64,000 bases of DNA from Flavobacteriaceae bacterium UBA1903 (GCA_002337605.1 DDGL01000016.1:32841-96840), one strand, 5' to 3'. Positions 23,423 through 32,210 are shown, numbered from the stretch's first letter. The notes: generated by a model from the letters alone, not told the origin. Program-made: numbers and translations.

Positions 23423-24148
23423 ATGCTTAAAAATAATACAACGACCCTTTATAGTGAAATCTTCAGTGCAAGTCTTGAAAACCGGAAATTGATCGCCATA
23501 TTAATAGACCCTGAAGAGTTTACTATTGAAACAACTTCAGAATTTTTAAAACAAATACCACCTGAAACAACCCATGTTTTCGTGGGAGGAAGCACCGTTC
23601 CTAATGGTGCAACCGAAGCTGTGGTAACTGCCTTAAAATTTCAAACCGAAAAGCCCATCATTTTATTTCCTGGTGACGTATCACAACTTACTCCAAAAGC
23701 AGATGCATTGCTTTTTTTAAGCCTGCTCTCCGGTGATAACCCCGAATACCTTATAGGTCAGCACGTTAAAGCTGTTTCAAAAGTAAGAGACTTTGGGCTT
23801 GTTGTGATTCCAACGGCGTATTTGTTGCTGGATGGCGGACATCAGTCTGCGGTTGCGAGAGTTACAGGAACAACACCTATGTCTCAAGAAAATGTTCAGA
23901 TTATTGTAGACACAGCAAAGGCAGGGGAGCTATTAGGGATGAAATTAATTTACTTGGAAGCGGGAAGTGGTGCAAAAAATCCAGTTTCTGAAGCAATAAT
24001 CAGAGCTGTAAAAAACGAAATTAACATTCCGTTAATCGTAGGAGGCGGTATTAGAACCGAGTCTCAAAAACAAGCAGCTTACCAGGCAGGAGCAACTATG
24101 GTGGTAATGGGAACTCAATTCGAGGTGCGAAGTGCCAATGACGAGTGA
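23423..24148 (+). CDS. Geranylgeranylglyceryl/heptaprenylglyceryl phosphate synthase
   Basis: A 241-residue TIM-barrel prenyltransferase of the GGGPS/PcrB family that joins a polyprenyl diphosphate to glycerol-1-phosphate. Signatures: LIDPEEFT near residue 28, FVGGSTVPNG near 53, IYLEAGSGA (about 176-184) and the phosphate loop IVGGGIRTESQ (about 210-220). Bacteroidetes carry this archaeal-type enzyme widely, but the final lipid is unsettled. It follows the PPTase gene by 96 bases. Confidence 0.9.
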   Translation: MLKNNTTTLYSEIFSASLENRKLIAILIDPEEFTIETTSEFLKQIPPETTHVFVGGSTVPNGATEAVVTALKFQTEKPIILFPGDVSQLTPKADALLFLSLLSGDNPEYLIGQHVKAVSKVRDFGLVVIPTAYLLLDGGHQSAVARVTGTTPMSQENVQIIVDTAKAGELLGMKLIYLEAGSGAKNPVSEAIIRAVKNEINIPLIVGGGIRTESQKQAAYQAGATMVVMGTQFEVRSANDE

Positions 24149-24352
24149 TACGTTTCAGTATATAATGAACTGTAAAAAATTATTCTAACAAACTCTTTGT
24201 GATTCTCTACAAATCTCTGTGTCTTAACTTTAAGAAGATCTTTTACTCCAAGAGTTAACAGGGTTCACTGTTTTGAAAAAAAACTCACCACTCACCACTC
24301 ACCACTCACCACGCATTCCTATCTTTGAAACCAGAACTCAGAAACTAAAGAA
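24149..24352. other. Intergenic region with no gene
   Basis: About 200 AT-rich bases without a convincing frame. The segment 24194-24226 (CTTTGTGATTCTCT...CTCTGTGTCTTAAC) resembles 23353-23380, suggesting a decayed repeat. The region ends with the heptamer repeat. Confidence 0.45.
24283..24310. repeat. Heptamer tandem repeat (ACTCACC)4
   Basis: Four perfect tandem copies, 43 bases before the thiamine-binding gene. The unit differs by one base from the GACTCAC unit at 10262 when read in the same phase. Confidence 0.95.
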
Positions 24353-24613
24353 ATGAACATTTCCGTAGAACTAACCCTCACTCCACTTCAGGACGACTTT
24401 GAACCAGCCATCATCGATTTTATAAAAAAATTACGAGCTTCAGGACTCACAGTACTTGAAAACCCATTGAGCACACAAGTTTTTGGGGAATATGATGCAG
24501 TACTAGAAGTCCTTCAAAAAGAAATGAAAACAGCTTTGAAAGCTATAGATAAAGGCTTGCTGTATATGAAAATAGTAAAATCTGATCGCAGCGATTATGA
24601 GCCCCATTTTTGA
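24353..24613 (+). CDS. Thiamine-binding protein (YkoF/MTH1187 family)
   Basis: An 86-residue single-domain protein of the thiamine-binding/DUF77 family. ISVELTLTPL at the start and LENPLSTQVFGEYDAVLEVLQ in the middle fit the ferredoxin-like fold that binds thiamine or hydroxymethylpyrimidine in the YkoF group. It is cytoplasmic. It overlaps the transporter gene by 17 bases, so the two act together, which favours thiamine as that transporter's substrate. Confidence 0.8.
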   Translation: MNISVELTLTPLQDDFEPAIIDFIKKLRASGLTVLENPLSTQVFGEYDAVLEVLQKEMKTALKAIDKGLLYMKIVKSDRSDYEPHF

Positions 24614-25229
24614 TTTCCTTTTTAGCCAGTATGCCGAATATGAAACTCATCAAATACTACTGGAAGCGGTTGCTGTCATATTTGGCTTGGCATCGGCACT
24701 ATGTTCCTGGCGCAATAGTATCTGGGTGTATCCTACCGGGATTATTAGTACTGCAATTTTTGTGTATTTACTCTGGCAATGGGAATTGCTGGGCGATTTA
24801 ATCATCCAGGGATATTATTTTATAATGAGCATTTACGGCTGGTATATCTGGACCCGAAAAGTCTCACCAGATAAATTTACACCCATTACTAAGGCTTCAA
24901 AAAAGGAGCACGGTATTGCCGTAATTATAGGAATACTATCACTTATTGGGGTTTTTATAGTATATACAATTTTCGATAAATGGACCAGCTGGACCGCTTA
25001 TGTAGATACCTTAACTACAGCAATTTTCTTTGGCGGTATGTGGATGCTTGCCAAGCGTAAAGTGGAGAATTGGTTGTATTTATTGGCAGGCAATATTATA
25101 AGTGTACCGCTTTATTTTATTAAAGGCTATACAATAAGCAGTATGCTATACCTTATCTTTATAGCCATTTCAATCATGGGATATCTAGCATGGAAAAAAC
25201 ACTTGTACAGCGACAAAGTGATTGCCTGA
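24597..25229 (+). CDS. PnuC/PnuT-type vitamin transporter
   Basis: A 210-residue inner-membrane protein with seven predicted helices of the PnuC fold. W-x2-G-x2-N/S motifs are visible in GLASALCSWRNSIWVYP (about 29-45) and YYFIMSIYGWYIW (about 74-86). PnuC proteins take up nicotinamide riboside and the PnuT subgroup takes up thiamine. The overlapping thiamine-binding gene supports PnuT, and the NadR-like ATPase that follows supports PnuC, so the substrate is left open. It overlaps the next gene by 40 bases. Confidence 0.85.
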   Translation: MSPIFDFLFSQYAEYETHQILLEAVAVIFGLASALCSWRNSIWVYPTGIISTAIFVYLLWQWELLGDLIIQGYYFIMSIYGWYIWTRKVSPDKFTPITKASKKEHGIAVIIGILSLIGVFIVYTIFDKWTSWTAYVDTLTTAIFFGGMWMLAKRKVENWLYLLAGNIISVPLYFIKGYTISSMLYLIFIAISIMGYLAWKKHLYSDKVIA

Positions 25230-27286
25230 AAATTGTATTGTTTGGACCGGAATCTACGGGCAAAACGACGTTGGCAAAACAACTGGCTGCGCACTTCAAA
25301 ACTAAATGGGTTCCAGAATATATGCGTACCTATTTACAGAATAAGTGGGACGAGAATGCTCAGAAAATTTCAAAAGAAGACCTTTTGCCAATTGCTAAAG
25401 GACAAGTAGCTTCGGAAAATAAACTAACGAGAAAAGCGACCAAACTCCTGTTTTGTGATACAAATTTACTGGAGTTGCAAGTGTATTGTGAGTATTATTA
25501 CGACGGTTGGTGTCCTTCAGAAATAAAGAAAGCTGTTGACAATCAATACTATGACTATTATTTTTTAACTCATATAGATGTGCCCTGGTATCCAGACGAT
25601 TTACGGGACAGGCCTAACGATAGGTCGGCCATATTTCGTAGTTTTGAAAAGGCACTTACAAGTAGACAAATTCCATATACCATCCTTTCAGGATCTCAAG
25701 AAAAACGCTTGAACACTGCCATAGAAATACTGCAAAAAAAGACGTTATATTATTCCATGCTTACGAAAAAAGATATTCAACAAATTGAAGAAAATAGACT
25801 TACTGTAAAGCAGGTAGTGTCACAATTAGAAACCTTCGCGAAAGGAATCCCACCATCAAAAATTATAACTGCAGCTACTGTTGGCAATGGTATCGAGCAA
25901 ATTTCTGAAGATAACAAACGAGAACTTATAGCTCTGTTTGAGAAATTTAAAACTAAAAAAACCATTGTAAAGTTTGTGCCTGCATCCGGAGCTGCGACAC
26001 GTATGTTTAAGTTTCTTTTTGAATTCCTGGATGATTTTAACCCAGGGGCAGAAACCTTCAATAGATATATAAAAAAGGGGAACTATGCGCAATTGGAGCT
26101 GTTTTCAAAATCACTGAAAGAATTTGCTTTCGTAAATGAAGTAAGAAAGAAAATACGAGAAAATTACCCCGAATATAAACAAAGTAGGAAGGGAGCAAGA
26201 CTTCAGTACTTTGTAAAGAGTATGTTGGAAGAGAAGGGGCTTAATTTTGCACACCTTCCTAAGGGGCTTATTCCTTTTCATAAATATAAAAAATACGCAA
26301 CGACGGCTTTTGAAGAGCAGTTGTACGAAAGTGCATTTTACGCCACAAGTAAAGATGATGCATACCTTCACTTTACTTTTTCGGAACCCCATGTGCCACA
26401 TTTTAAACAGAAATTCGAAACCATTAAAAACCGGGTCTCAAAAAAGACTAAAACCGAATTTCACATTTCGTATTCTTTTCAAAAACCTGAAACAAATACG
26501 GTTGCCGTTACTCCAGAGAATAAGCCTTTTAGAGATGAAAATAACAAATTGGTTTTTAGACCATCCGGCCATGGAGCGTTACTGGAAAACCTGAATGAAG
26601 TGAATGCAGATCTAGTGTTTATTAAAAATATAGACAATGTAACTGCTCAGGAATACACCGAAAATGTTGCTGAGTATAAGAAAATGCTTGCCGGAAAACT
26701 GCTAGCCGTGCAGGAAAAAGTATTTCATTATTTGAAATTATTAAAGAGTAAAAATATCTCTGAAGAAACTATTTCTGAACTGAAATCTTTCCTTTGGAAC
26801 GAATTAAATATCAAAGATATTCCGTCCTCCAAGGAAGCACTCTTTTTTATATTAAACCGTCCCATTCGTGTGTGCGGAATGGTGAAAAACACAGGAGCTC
26901 CGGGGGGTGGTCCATTCTGGGTAAAACAAGTGAATGGGCAAACCAGTCTGCAGATTGTAGAAATGGCACAAATAGATACAACAGTAAAACACCAAATGAA
27001 TCTTGTAAAAGAAGCGACACACTTTAACCCGGTAGATTTGGTTTGTGGGGTAAAAGATTATAAAGGAAATAAATTCAATCTAACTAAGTTTAGCGACCCT
27101 AACACGGGTTTTATTTCTACTAAATCCCAACATGGGAGGCCCTTAAAGGCCCTGGAACTTCCAGGTCTTTGGAATGGGGCTATGGCTCGCTGGAATACTA
27201 TCTTAATTGAAGTGCCACTAAGCACGTTTAACCCTGTAAAAACAGTAAACGATTTGTTGCAAAAAGAACACCGTCCAGACGCCTGA
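25190..27286 (+). CDS. Fusion of NadR-like ATPase/kinase and DUF4301
   Basis: A 698-residue product with two complete parts. Residues 1-182 form an AAA_28/NadR-like P-loop kinase (Walker A GPESTGKT at 19-26, then WVPEYMRTYL), the type that phosphorylates nicotinamide riboside or a similar vitamin after PnuC uptake. From M190 (base 25757) the sequence is a full-length DUF4301 protein of about 509 residues (FVPASGAATRMFK, RPSGHGALLENLNEVNADLVFIKNIDN-like segments), a family of unknown function. The two are normally separate genes to my knowledge. The joint lies about 15 bases after a run of seven A. Confidence 0.85.
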   Translation: MEKTLVQRQSDCLKIVLFGPESTGKTTLAKQLAAHFKTKWVPEYMRTYLQNKWDENAQKISKEDLLPIAKGQVASENKLTRKATKLLFCDTNLLELQVYCEYYYDGWCPSEIKKAVDNQYYDYYFLTHIDVPWYPDDLRDRPNDRSAIFRSFEKALTSRQIPYTILSGSQEKRLNTAIEILQKKTLYYSMLTKKDIQQIEENRLTVKQVVSQLETFAKGIPPSKIITAATVGNGIEQISEDNKRELIALFEKFKTKKTIVKFVPASGAATRMFKFLFEFLDDFNPGAETFNRYIKKGNYAQLELFSKSLKEFAFVNEVRKKIRENYPEYKQSRKGARLQYFVKSMLEEKGLNFAHLPKGLIPFHKYKKYATTAFEEQLYESAFYATSKDDAYLHFTFSEPHVPHFKQKFETIKNRVSKKTKTEFHISYSFQKPETNTVAVTPENKPFRDENNKLVFRPSGHGALLENLNEVNADLVFIKNIDNVTAQEYTENVAEYKKMLAGKLLAVQEKVFHYLKLLKSKNISEETISELKSFLWNELNIKDIPSSKEALFFILNRPIRVCGMVKNTGAPGGGPFWVKQVNGQTSLQIVEMAQIDTTVKHQMNLVKEATHFNPVDLVCGVKDYKGNKFNLTKFSDPNTGFISTKSQHGRPLKALELPGLWNGAMARWNTILIEVPLSTFNPVKTVNDLLQKEHRPDA

Positions 27287-27687
27287 TGAACACTTCAATA
27301 ATTTTATCTGAATTAACCTATAAAGCAGTACGAAGCAGCGGGCCAGGAGGGCAACATGTGAATAAAACGTCTTCAAAAGTAGAGGTGTATTTTTCAATAG
27401 AAAATTCTCAGGGATTATTAGAGTCTGAAAAAACACTCTTGTTACAACGTTTGTCCTCTCGTCTTACTTCAGAAAATATGCTAGTGTTGCATTGTGGTGA
27501 AACCAGAAGCCAGCATCGCAATAAAACACTTGTTACTAAAAGATTACTTCAACTTTTAGAAGACCATAAAAAGCCTGCAAAAAAGAGGAAGAAAACAAAA
27601 CCTTCAAGATCTGCTATTGAAAAGCGACTTCGTGAAAAAAAGCAAAAAGCGCTTAAAAAATCAAACCGAAAGCCACCAGAGTTTTAA
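27286..27687 (+). CDS. arfB: Peptidyl-tRNA hydrolase ArfB (YaeJ family)
   Basis: A 133-residue class-I release-factor-like protein that frees stalled ribosomes. The catalytic GGQ is at residues 21-23 in SGPGGQHVNKTSSKVE, and there is a basic C-terminal tail (KKPAKKRKKTKPSR...KKQKALKK) that probes the empty mRNA channel. Its ATG overlaps the preceding TGA (TGATG), so it is translationally coupled to the fusion gene and ends this four-gene operon. Confidence 0.95.
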   Translation: MNTSIILSELTYKAVRSSGPGGQHVNKTSSKVEVYFSIENSQGLLESEKTLLLQRLSSRLTSENMLVLHCGETRSQHRNKTLVTKRLLQLLEDHKKPAKKRKKTKPSRSAIEKRLREKKQKALKKSNRKPPEF

Positions 27688-27711
27688 ATTATGCACAAAA
27701 AGTGTGTAAAA

Positions 27712-27730
27712 AGTATACAGGTGTATACAC
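27712..27730. repeat. Paired GTATAC palindromes
   Basis: GTATAC-AGGT-GTATAC at 27713-27728, the second copy within the 10-bp palindrome GTGTATACAC. It could be an operator for the decayed regulator downstream or for arfB read-through; no promoter is seen next to it. Confidence 0.3.
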
Positions 27731-27964
27731 AAAGAAACACTCTTGTTTCCTGCTAAGAATTGCCGCAAAGCTCTCTAAGTCTTTAGAATGAGCTGTTTAT
27801 GCTGTATAAAATACCAAGTGATTGTTTTTGGCGTGATAGTTTCTATATACCTATAAGAAATATACGCTAGACGTTTATAACAAACCTACTGTATTTTTAT
27901 AATAAGATAGTTTTTATAATTAATAAGGTTAAAACTACTTATGCTATTATAACTAATATCCTGA

Positions 27965-28114
27965 AACAATCCCCACTTTGAAAAAAGTGTTTCAGAAATA
28001 GAAGTGAGTGAATCTGAATTTCCTCGCCATAACAATTCTGTAGCCATTATAATTGAGGGTGCTACCATTGTACGGCTTGCAAAAAATTCTGAAAAAGGTG
28101 AATTCAATAATTAG
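27965..28114 (+). pseudogene. Remnant of a gene, possibly the C-terminal end of a TetR-type regulator
   Basis: After a TGA at 27962-27964 the plus strand is open to TAG at 28112-28114 and encodes 49 residues with protein-like composition (FEKSVSEIEVSESEFPRHNN, then SVAIIIEGATIVRLAKNSEK). A G-E-F-P-like step, then a hydrophobic helix ending I-I-E-G-A-T recalls the last helices of TetR-family proteins. The preceding bases in another frame (KVKTTYAIITNILKQSPL) may be an upstream piece shifted by a frameshift. There is no start codon. The family assignment is weak. Confidence 0.3.
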
Positions 28115-28247
28115 TAACTTCTATCGATAAGGCAATGGCCTGAGCTTGTCCCCAACAACAAGTGTACGATAGTTACAAACGCAGTAAGCTGCAGGTATTT
28201 TTAGATTCAATACTTCGCATGGGTGCCCAAACAGGGCACCCTTTTTT
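28114..28247 (+). ncRNA. Candidate structured RNA with three-way junction and terminator
   Basis: An outer stem pairs GTAAC (28114-28118) and TATCG (28122-28126) with CGATA (28167-28171) and GTTAC (28172-28176), with a 3-base bulge. Inside it are hairpins 28130-28141 (AGGC/GCCT) and 28145-28162 (CTTGT/ACAAG). GCAG/CTGC forms a further small hairpin at 28181-28192, and the 8-bp terminator follows at 28221-28247. No coding gene explains the terminator. No consensus promoter is visible. It could also be the 3' end of the decayed gene. Confidence 0.35.
28221..28247 (+). terminator. Strong rho-independent terminator
   Basis: GGGTGCCC (28221-28228) pairs perfectly with GGGCACCC (28234-28241), followed by six T. 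It lies more than 500 bases after the nearest intact upstream gene. Confidence 0.9.
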
Positions 28248-28326
28248 ATACCCATATTTGAAAAAATCTTTGACGCTTTACTTAGCTATTTAGATATTAT
28301 TAACCTTAAATGCGATGTATATTCTT

Positions 28327-28334
28327 TATTTTTG
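28327..28334 (+). promoter_or_regulatory. -7 element of the NtrC-type regulator
   Basis: TATTTTTG; predicted +1 near 28339, 13 nt before the ATG at 28352. It rules out the in-frame ATG at 28310 as start. Confidence 0.6.
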
Positions 28335-28351
28335 CATTTTTGGCACTTCCT

Positions 28352-29701
28352 ATGACAGAACAGGTATTACTAATTGAAGACGATGTTGCCTTTGCCGCAA
28401 TGCTTACCTCATTTCTACAACGAAACGATTTTGTAGTCACTGTAGCGCATAATGGTGAGGACGGGCGTAAGCTATTGTCTAAAGCAGCGTATGGAGTAGT
28501 GATAACAGATCTTAAGTTACCAGATACTACTGGAATTGAAATTTTAGAGTTTTGTAAGGAAACCGCTCCGGGCACAAAGGTTCTTATCATGACGGGCTAC
28601 GCAGACGTCACAACAGCCGTAGACGCTATTAAAAAAGGGGCTATAGATTATATCTCCAAGCCTTTTAGACCTGAAGAGTTATTGATGGTACTTAAAACAG
28701 CTGCTTCAGAACCTACCGAAGAGTCCAAAAAAGTTTTTACTCAGAACGGGCAAGCGGCTCAAAAGAAGCTCATGGGTGCCCCTTATGTAAATGGAATTAG
28801 TGAAGTTTCAAAAAAATTTAATGAATACCTACAACTTGTGGGTCCTACTAATATGTGTGTGCTTATACAGGGGGAAAGTGGTACCGGGAAGGAGGTGGCT
28901 GCTAAGGCAATTCACGATATGAGCCAGCGAAGTGGGAAGCCCTTTATAGCTGTAGACTGCGGTGCTATTCCTAAAGAGATTGCCGCAAGTGAATTTTTTG
29001 GACACATTAAGGGAAGTTTTACTGGTGCTGTAAATGATAAAATAGGTCATTTTCAGGCAGCAGATGGCGGTACGTTATTTCTGGATGAAGTAGGGAATCT
29101 TTCGTACGAAAACCAGATACAGTTGTTACGTGCTTTACAGGAACGACGTATAAAACCTGTAGGGAGTAATACCGAAATTGAAGTTGATTTACGAATTATT
29201 TCTGCAACCAATGAGGATTTAACCAAAGGTGTTGCTGAAGGAACGTTTCGGGAAGACTTGTACCATCGCTTAAACGAATTTTCAGTTCACATTCCAGCTT
29301 TAAAAGACCGAAAAGAAGATCTTTTTCTGTTTACTGAATTTTTCTTAGACCAGGCAAATACTGCTTTAGGGAAAAATATTAAAGGACTGGACAAGCAAGT
29401 AGAAACGGCCTTTAAAAAATATGCCTGGCCAGGGAATTTAAGGGAGCTTAAAAATGTGTTGAAACGCGCTGTGTTGCTTACCAACACGCCTAAAATTGCC
29501 TTAGATGTTATTCCCAGAGAAGTTGTTACTGCTGCCGATACGACTCCTGCAAAAGACTTCTCTAAAGAAACCAACGAGAAGCAACTTATCTTAAATGCTT
29601 TAAAAGAAGCCGAATACAATAAAGCCAAGGCTGCAAGACTCTTAAATATTACGCGAAAAACTCTTTATAATAAATTGAATCATTACAACATAGAGCTTTG
29701 A
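28352..29701 (+). CDS. Sigma-54-dependent response regulator (NtrC/AtoC family)
   Basis: A 449-residue activator. The receiver domain (1-120) has D10, D11, phospho-acceptor D53 in VVITDLKLPD, and K103 in SKPF. The AAA+ domain (about 145-380) has Walker A GESGTGKE (174-181), the sigma-54 loop GSFTGA (221-226, usually GAFTGA) and Walker B TLFLDEVG. A Fis-type helix-turn-helix closes the protein (KAKAARLLNITRKTLYNKL). The start is set by the promoter at 28327. Its natural partner is the histidine kinase encoded convergently, with which it overlaps by 19 bases at the 3' end. Confidence 0.93.
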   Translation: MTEQVLLIEDDVAFAAMLTSFLQRNDFVVTVAHNGEDGRKLLSKAAYGVVITDLKLPDTTGIEILEFCKETAPGTKVLIMTGYADVTTAVDAIKKGAIDYISKPFRPEELLMVLKTAASEPTEESKKVFTQNGQAAQKKLMGAPYVNGISEVSKKFNEYLQLVGPTNMCVLIQGESGTGKEVAAKAIHDMSQRSGKPFIAVDCGAIPKEIAASEFFGHIKGSFTGAVNDKIGHFQAADGGTLFLDEVGNLSYENQIQLLRALQERRIKPVGSNTEIEVDLRIISATNEDLTKGVAEGTFREDLYHRLNEFSVHIPALKDRKEDLFLFTEFFLDQANTALGKNIKGLDKQVETAFKKYAWPGNLRELKNVLKRAVLLTNTPKIALDVIPREVVTAADTTPAKDFSKETNEKQLILNALKEAEYNKAKAARLLNITRKTLYNKLNHYNIEL

Positions 29702-32151
29702 GAAATTTCGGTTTCTAATGCAGTGGTCATAGTTTCCATTTCTACTTCCAGTTTGCTGAAAAGACGCGCTACCTCTGATGCTTCATCTGTATCCTTTACC
29801 AGTTCTAAAGTTTCTAATATCGAAACTACGTTACTTGCTTGTATTTGTCGCGCCATAGTGAGTTTTCGGTGTGATAATGCCCGTATCGTGTCACGATCAT
29901 CTGAAGCAACAGCCTTCTTAAGTTCCTCCATATCTTTTTTAGTCTGAATTAAAAAAACCGATACGATTTCTTTCAGTCCATTGTCATCTTTCATAAAAGA
30001 TTTTAATAAACTTAAATCGTATACCGCCGTTCCTTTTTCGGAAGAAACAACAGGCTCTTTTACTATTTTTTCACCTACATCAAATAATTCTTGTAGCGTG
30101 TTTAACAAATCTGCTTTATGAAAAGGTTTATGAAGTAGCTCGCTGAACCCCTGTTCAAAATAATACGCTCCTTTGTGTAGTTGATTACCCGTCATAGCAA
30201 TAATGGGCTGGTCTGTATACATTAAAAAACGTCCGCTTTTTAAGTGTTTTAAAACCTGAAAGCCATCGGTTTCGGGCATTTGTATGTCTGTGAGTACAAA
30301 ATCATAATCTACAGTACTTGCAATAGCTTCAAATTCTGAAAAGGTTTCAAAAGTGTTGCAGCTAATGCCCTCTTGTTCCATAACTTCCGAAAGTAGGGAG
30401 CGCATGGCAGGATCGTCATCAAAAACTATGGCTTTCAGTCCTAGATTGGCCAGATTGGTTGTTTCGCGAGTGTTTTTTTCCAGAGCAACTCTTTCGGTTT
30501 CTGCTATATTTTCTAACGGAAGTGTGACAGAAAATGAACTTCCTTTTCCCAGTTCACTCACTACAGAGATGCTTCCGTTTAACAAACCAGCCAGCTTTTT
30601 TGAAATGGCCAGCCCCAAACCTGTGCCTCCAAATTTTCTTGAGGTATCTTCTTCGGCTTGCGTAAATTCTTTAAAAACAAGCTCTTGTTTTTCAGCAGAA
30701 ATACCAATTCCTGTGTCTTTTACGGTAATTTTTACCTGCGTTCGTTTCTTTTTTTCAGTAACTATTTCAGCAATTATAGAAACACTGCCCGCTTCCGTAA
30801 ACTTAAAAGCATTACTTACCAGGTTCAGTACAATTTGCCTGATACGCAACGGGTCACTTTTAAAATAGCGATTTTTCAGCTTTTCCTCAATACTAAAGTG
30901 GAGCTCCACGGTTTTTTCTGAATACCTGTCTTTTACAGCATTTCCGGACTCTAACAAGATGTTTTCTAACGGAAAAGCAATGTGATCAATTTTTAATTTT
31001 CCTGCTTCCAGTTTTGAAAAATCCAGCAAATCGTTTACCAGTTGGGTAATAAAAAGAGAGCCGCTGGCAATTTGGTTGGTGTAGTATTCTTGTTTTTCAG
31101 AAAGGGGTGTGTTTTTGAAAAGTTCGGTATACCCGGAAATTGTGTGCAAGGGTGTTTTAAGATCGTGACTTACTGTGGCAATGAGTTGTTCCCTGCTTTT
31201 TAAAACATCTTCGGTGGTTTCTTTGGCAATTCTTAGTTTTTTTCGAAGTTTTTCTGCCCTGAAGAAATCTGAGATAATAATGTAAGAAAATAACAGAATC
31301 ACTACCAGTCCAACAATTCCAGAAATCTTTAAAACACTACTGGCCTTTGAAATTGAGCGCTGCTGGGAGGTTTTCTCTCTGAGGTAGTTTTTAGAGATCT
31401 CCTGATCAAAAACCGTAATAAGCTCCTGTAATTGTTTGGAAATTACCAGATCGTTAGCGATAAGCTCTGCTTCACGTATTTTTAGCTCTTCTCTGTTTTT
31501 ATTTTGTATGTATTTTGCTTCTGCCACAATAAAGCGTGTTGCGGCAAGGGTAGAATCAATGAGTTTAGCAGGCACTTTCATTGTATCTACTCCTTTAATG
31601 GCGTTTGATATTTTAATAATGTTTTGCCAGGACTCACGTTCTTTTCGACTTCTCCATTTTGGGTTGAGGTAGTTGTCCATGGTAAACTTACCCATGTTGT
31701 TTTCCAGATTATTAAACTCTCTTAAGATCTCGTCAAGAGACCGGTCCTCATTCATCTGCATAGAGAGCTCCCGAAGCGCAATAATATTTTTGTTTTTGGA
31801 AATAAGGAGTCTTTTAATACTGTCCAGTTGCACTTTTTGAGCCTCTTCTGGGGTAGATTTTCTGAAATCGGCTATTCTCTGATATAAAGAGTCTACCCGT
31901 GTTTGAAAACGTTCAAAATCTTCTTCATCTTCAGAAAGCAGTGCAAGACGGGAGTAGCTGTCTGTTTCGTAGACCAGGTTAATAAGAGAGCCCGTCTCCA
32001 CTACTTTTTTACTGTCCGTATCATTAGCAGCATTTAGGTACGTGCGTAATTCAGAAAAAAGAAAAACAACCACGACAACCGCCATAGTTGCTAGGACTAG
32101 GTAGCTCGCAATAATTTTTAGGGGAAAACGAGTTTGTTCAGGCTTGCTCAT
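29683..32151 (-). CDS. Hybrid histidine kinase with receiver and HPt domains
   Basis: An 822-residue membrane kinase with helix 1 at about 12-33, a long periplasmic helical sensor (34-273, coiled-coil rich), helix 2 at about 275-294 and a short signalling helix. HisKA carries H329 in TVSHDLKTPLHT. The ATPase domain has N445 in LVSNAFKF, DTGIGIS and the FGGTGLGLAIS lid. The receiver has D622 in LTDIQMPETDG and the HPt domain has H761 in LSHRKL. It can run a full His-Asp-His relay and probably feeds the convergent NtrC-type regulator (inference from position). The ligand is unknown. Confidence 0.93.
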   Translation of the reverse strand: MSKPEQTRFPLKIIASYLVLATMAVVVVVFLFSELRTYLNAANDTDSKKVVETGSLINLVYETDSYSRLALLSEDEEDFERFQTRVDSLYQRIADFRKSTPEEAQKVQLDSIKRLLISKNKNIIALRELSMQMNEDRSLDEILREFNNLENNMGKFTMDNYLNPKWRSRKERESWQNIIKISNAIKGVDTMKVPAKLIDSTLAATRFIVAEAKYIQNKNREELKIREAELIANDLVISKQLQELITVFDQEISKNYLREKTSQQRSISKASSVLKISGIVGLVVILLFSYIIISDFFRAEKLRKKLRIAKETTEDVLKSREQLIATVSHDLKTPLHTISGYTELFKNTPLSEKQEYYTNQIASGSLFITQLVNDLLDFSKLEAGKLKIDHIAFPLENILLESGNAVKDRYSEKTVELHFSIEEKLKNRYFKSDPLRIRQIVLNLVSNAFKFTEAGSVSIIAEIVTEKKKRTQVKITVKDTGIGISAEKQELVFKEFTQAEEDTSRKFGGTGLGLAISKKLAGLLNGSISVVSELGKGSSFSVTLPLENIAETERVALEKNTRETTNLANLGLKAIVFDDDPAMRSLLSEVMEQEGISCNTFETFSEFEAIASTVDYDFVLTDIQMPETDGFQVLKHLKSGRFLMYTDQPIIAMTGNQLHKGAYYFEQGFSELLHKPFHKADLLNTLQELFDVGEKIVKEPVVSSEKGTAVYDLSLLKSFMKDDNGLKEIVSVFLIQTKKDMEELKKAVASDDRDTIRALSHRKLTMARQIQASNVVSILETLELVKDTDEASEVARLFSKLEVEMETMTTALETEISQSSML

Positions 32152-32210
32152 CTAAAGTAAAGATACAGAAAATCGTTACTTAAAATTGAACGAAATCGAA
32201 AAGCCTTTAT

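Larger units (their letters stand above)
27688..28351. other. Long non-coding stretch between arfB and the NtrC-type regulator
   Basis: These 664 bases contain no intact gene that I trust. They hold paired GTATAC palindromes, a decayed reading frame (27965-28114), a candidate structured RNA (28114-28247) ending in a strong terminator, and the promoter of the next gene at 28327. A minus-strand frame at 27886-28107 is rejected in favour of the plus-strand remnant. Confidence 0.55.

Noticed and set aside
27886..28107. Minus-strand 73-codon frame in the long non-coding gap
   Set aside because: The plus strand of the same bases gives a more protein-like sequence, and the minus frame lacks a promoter and a family.
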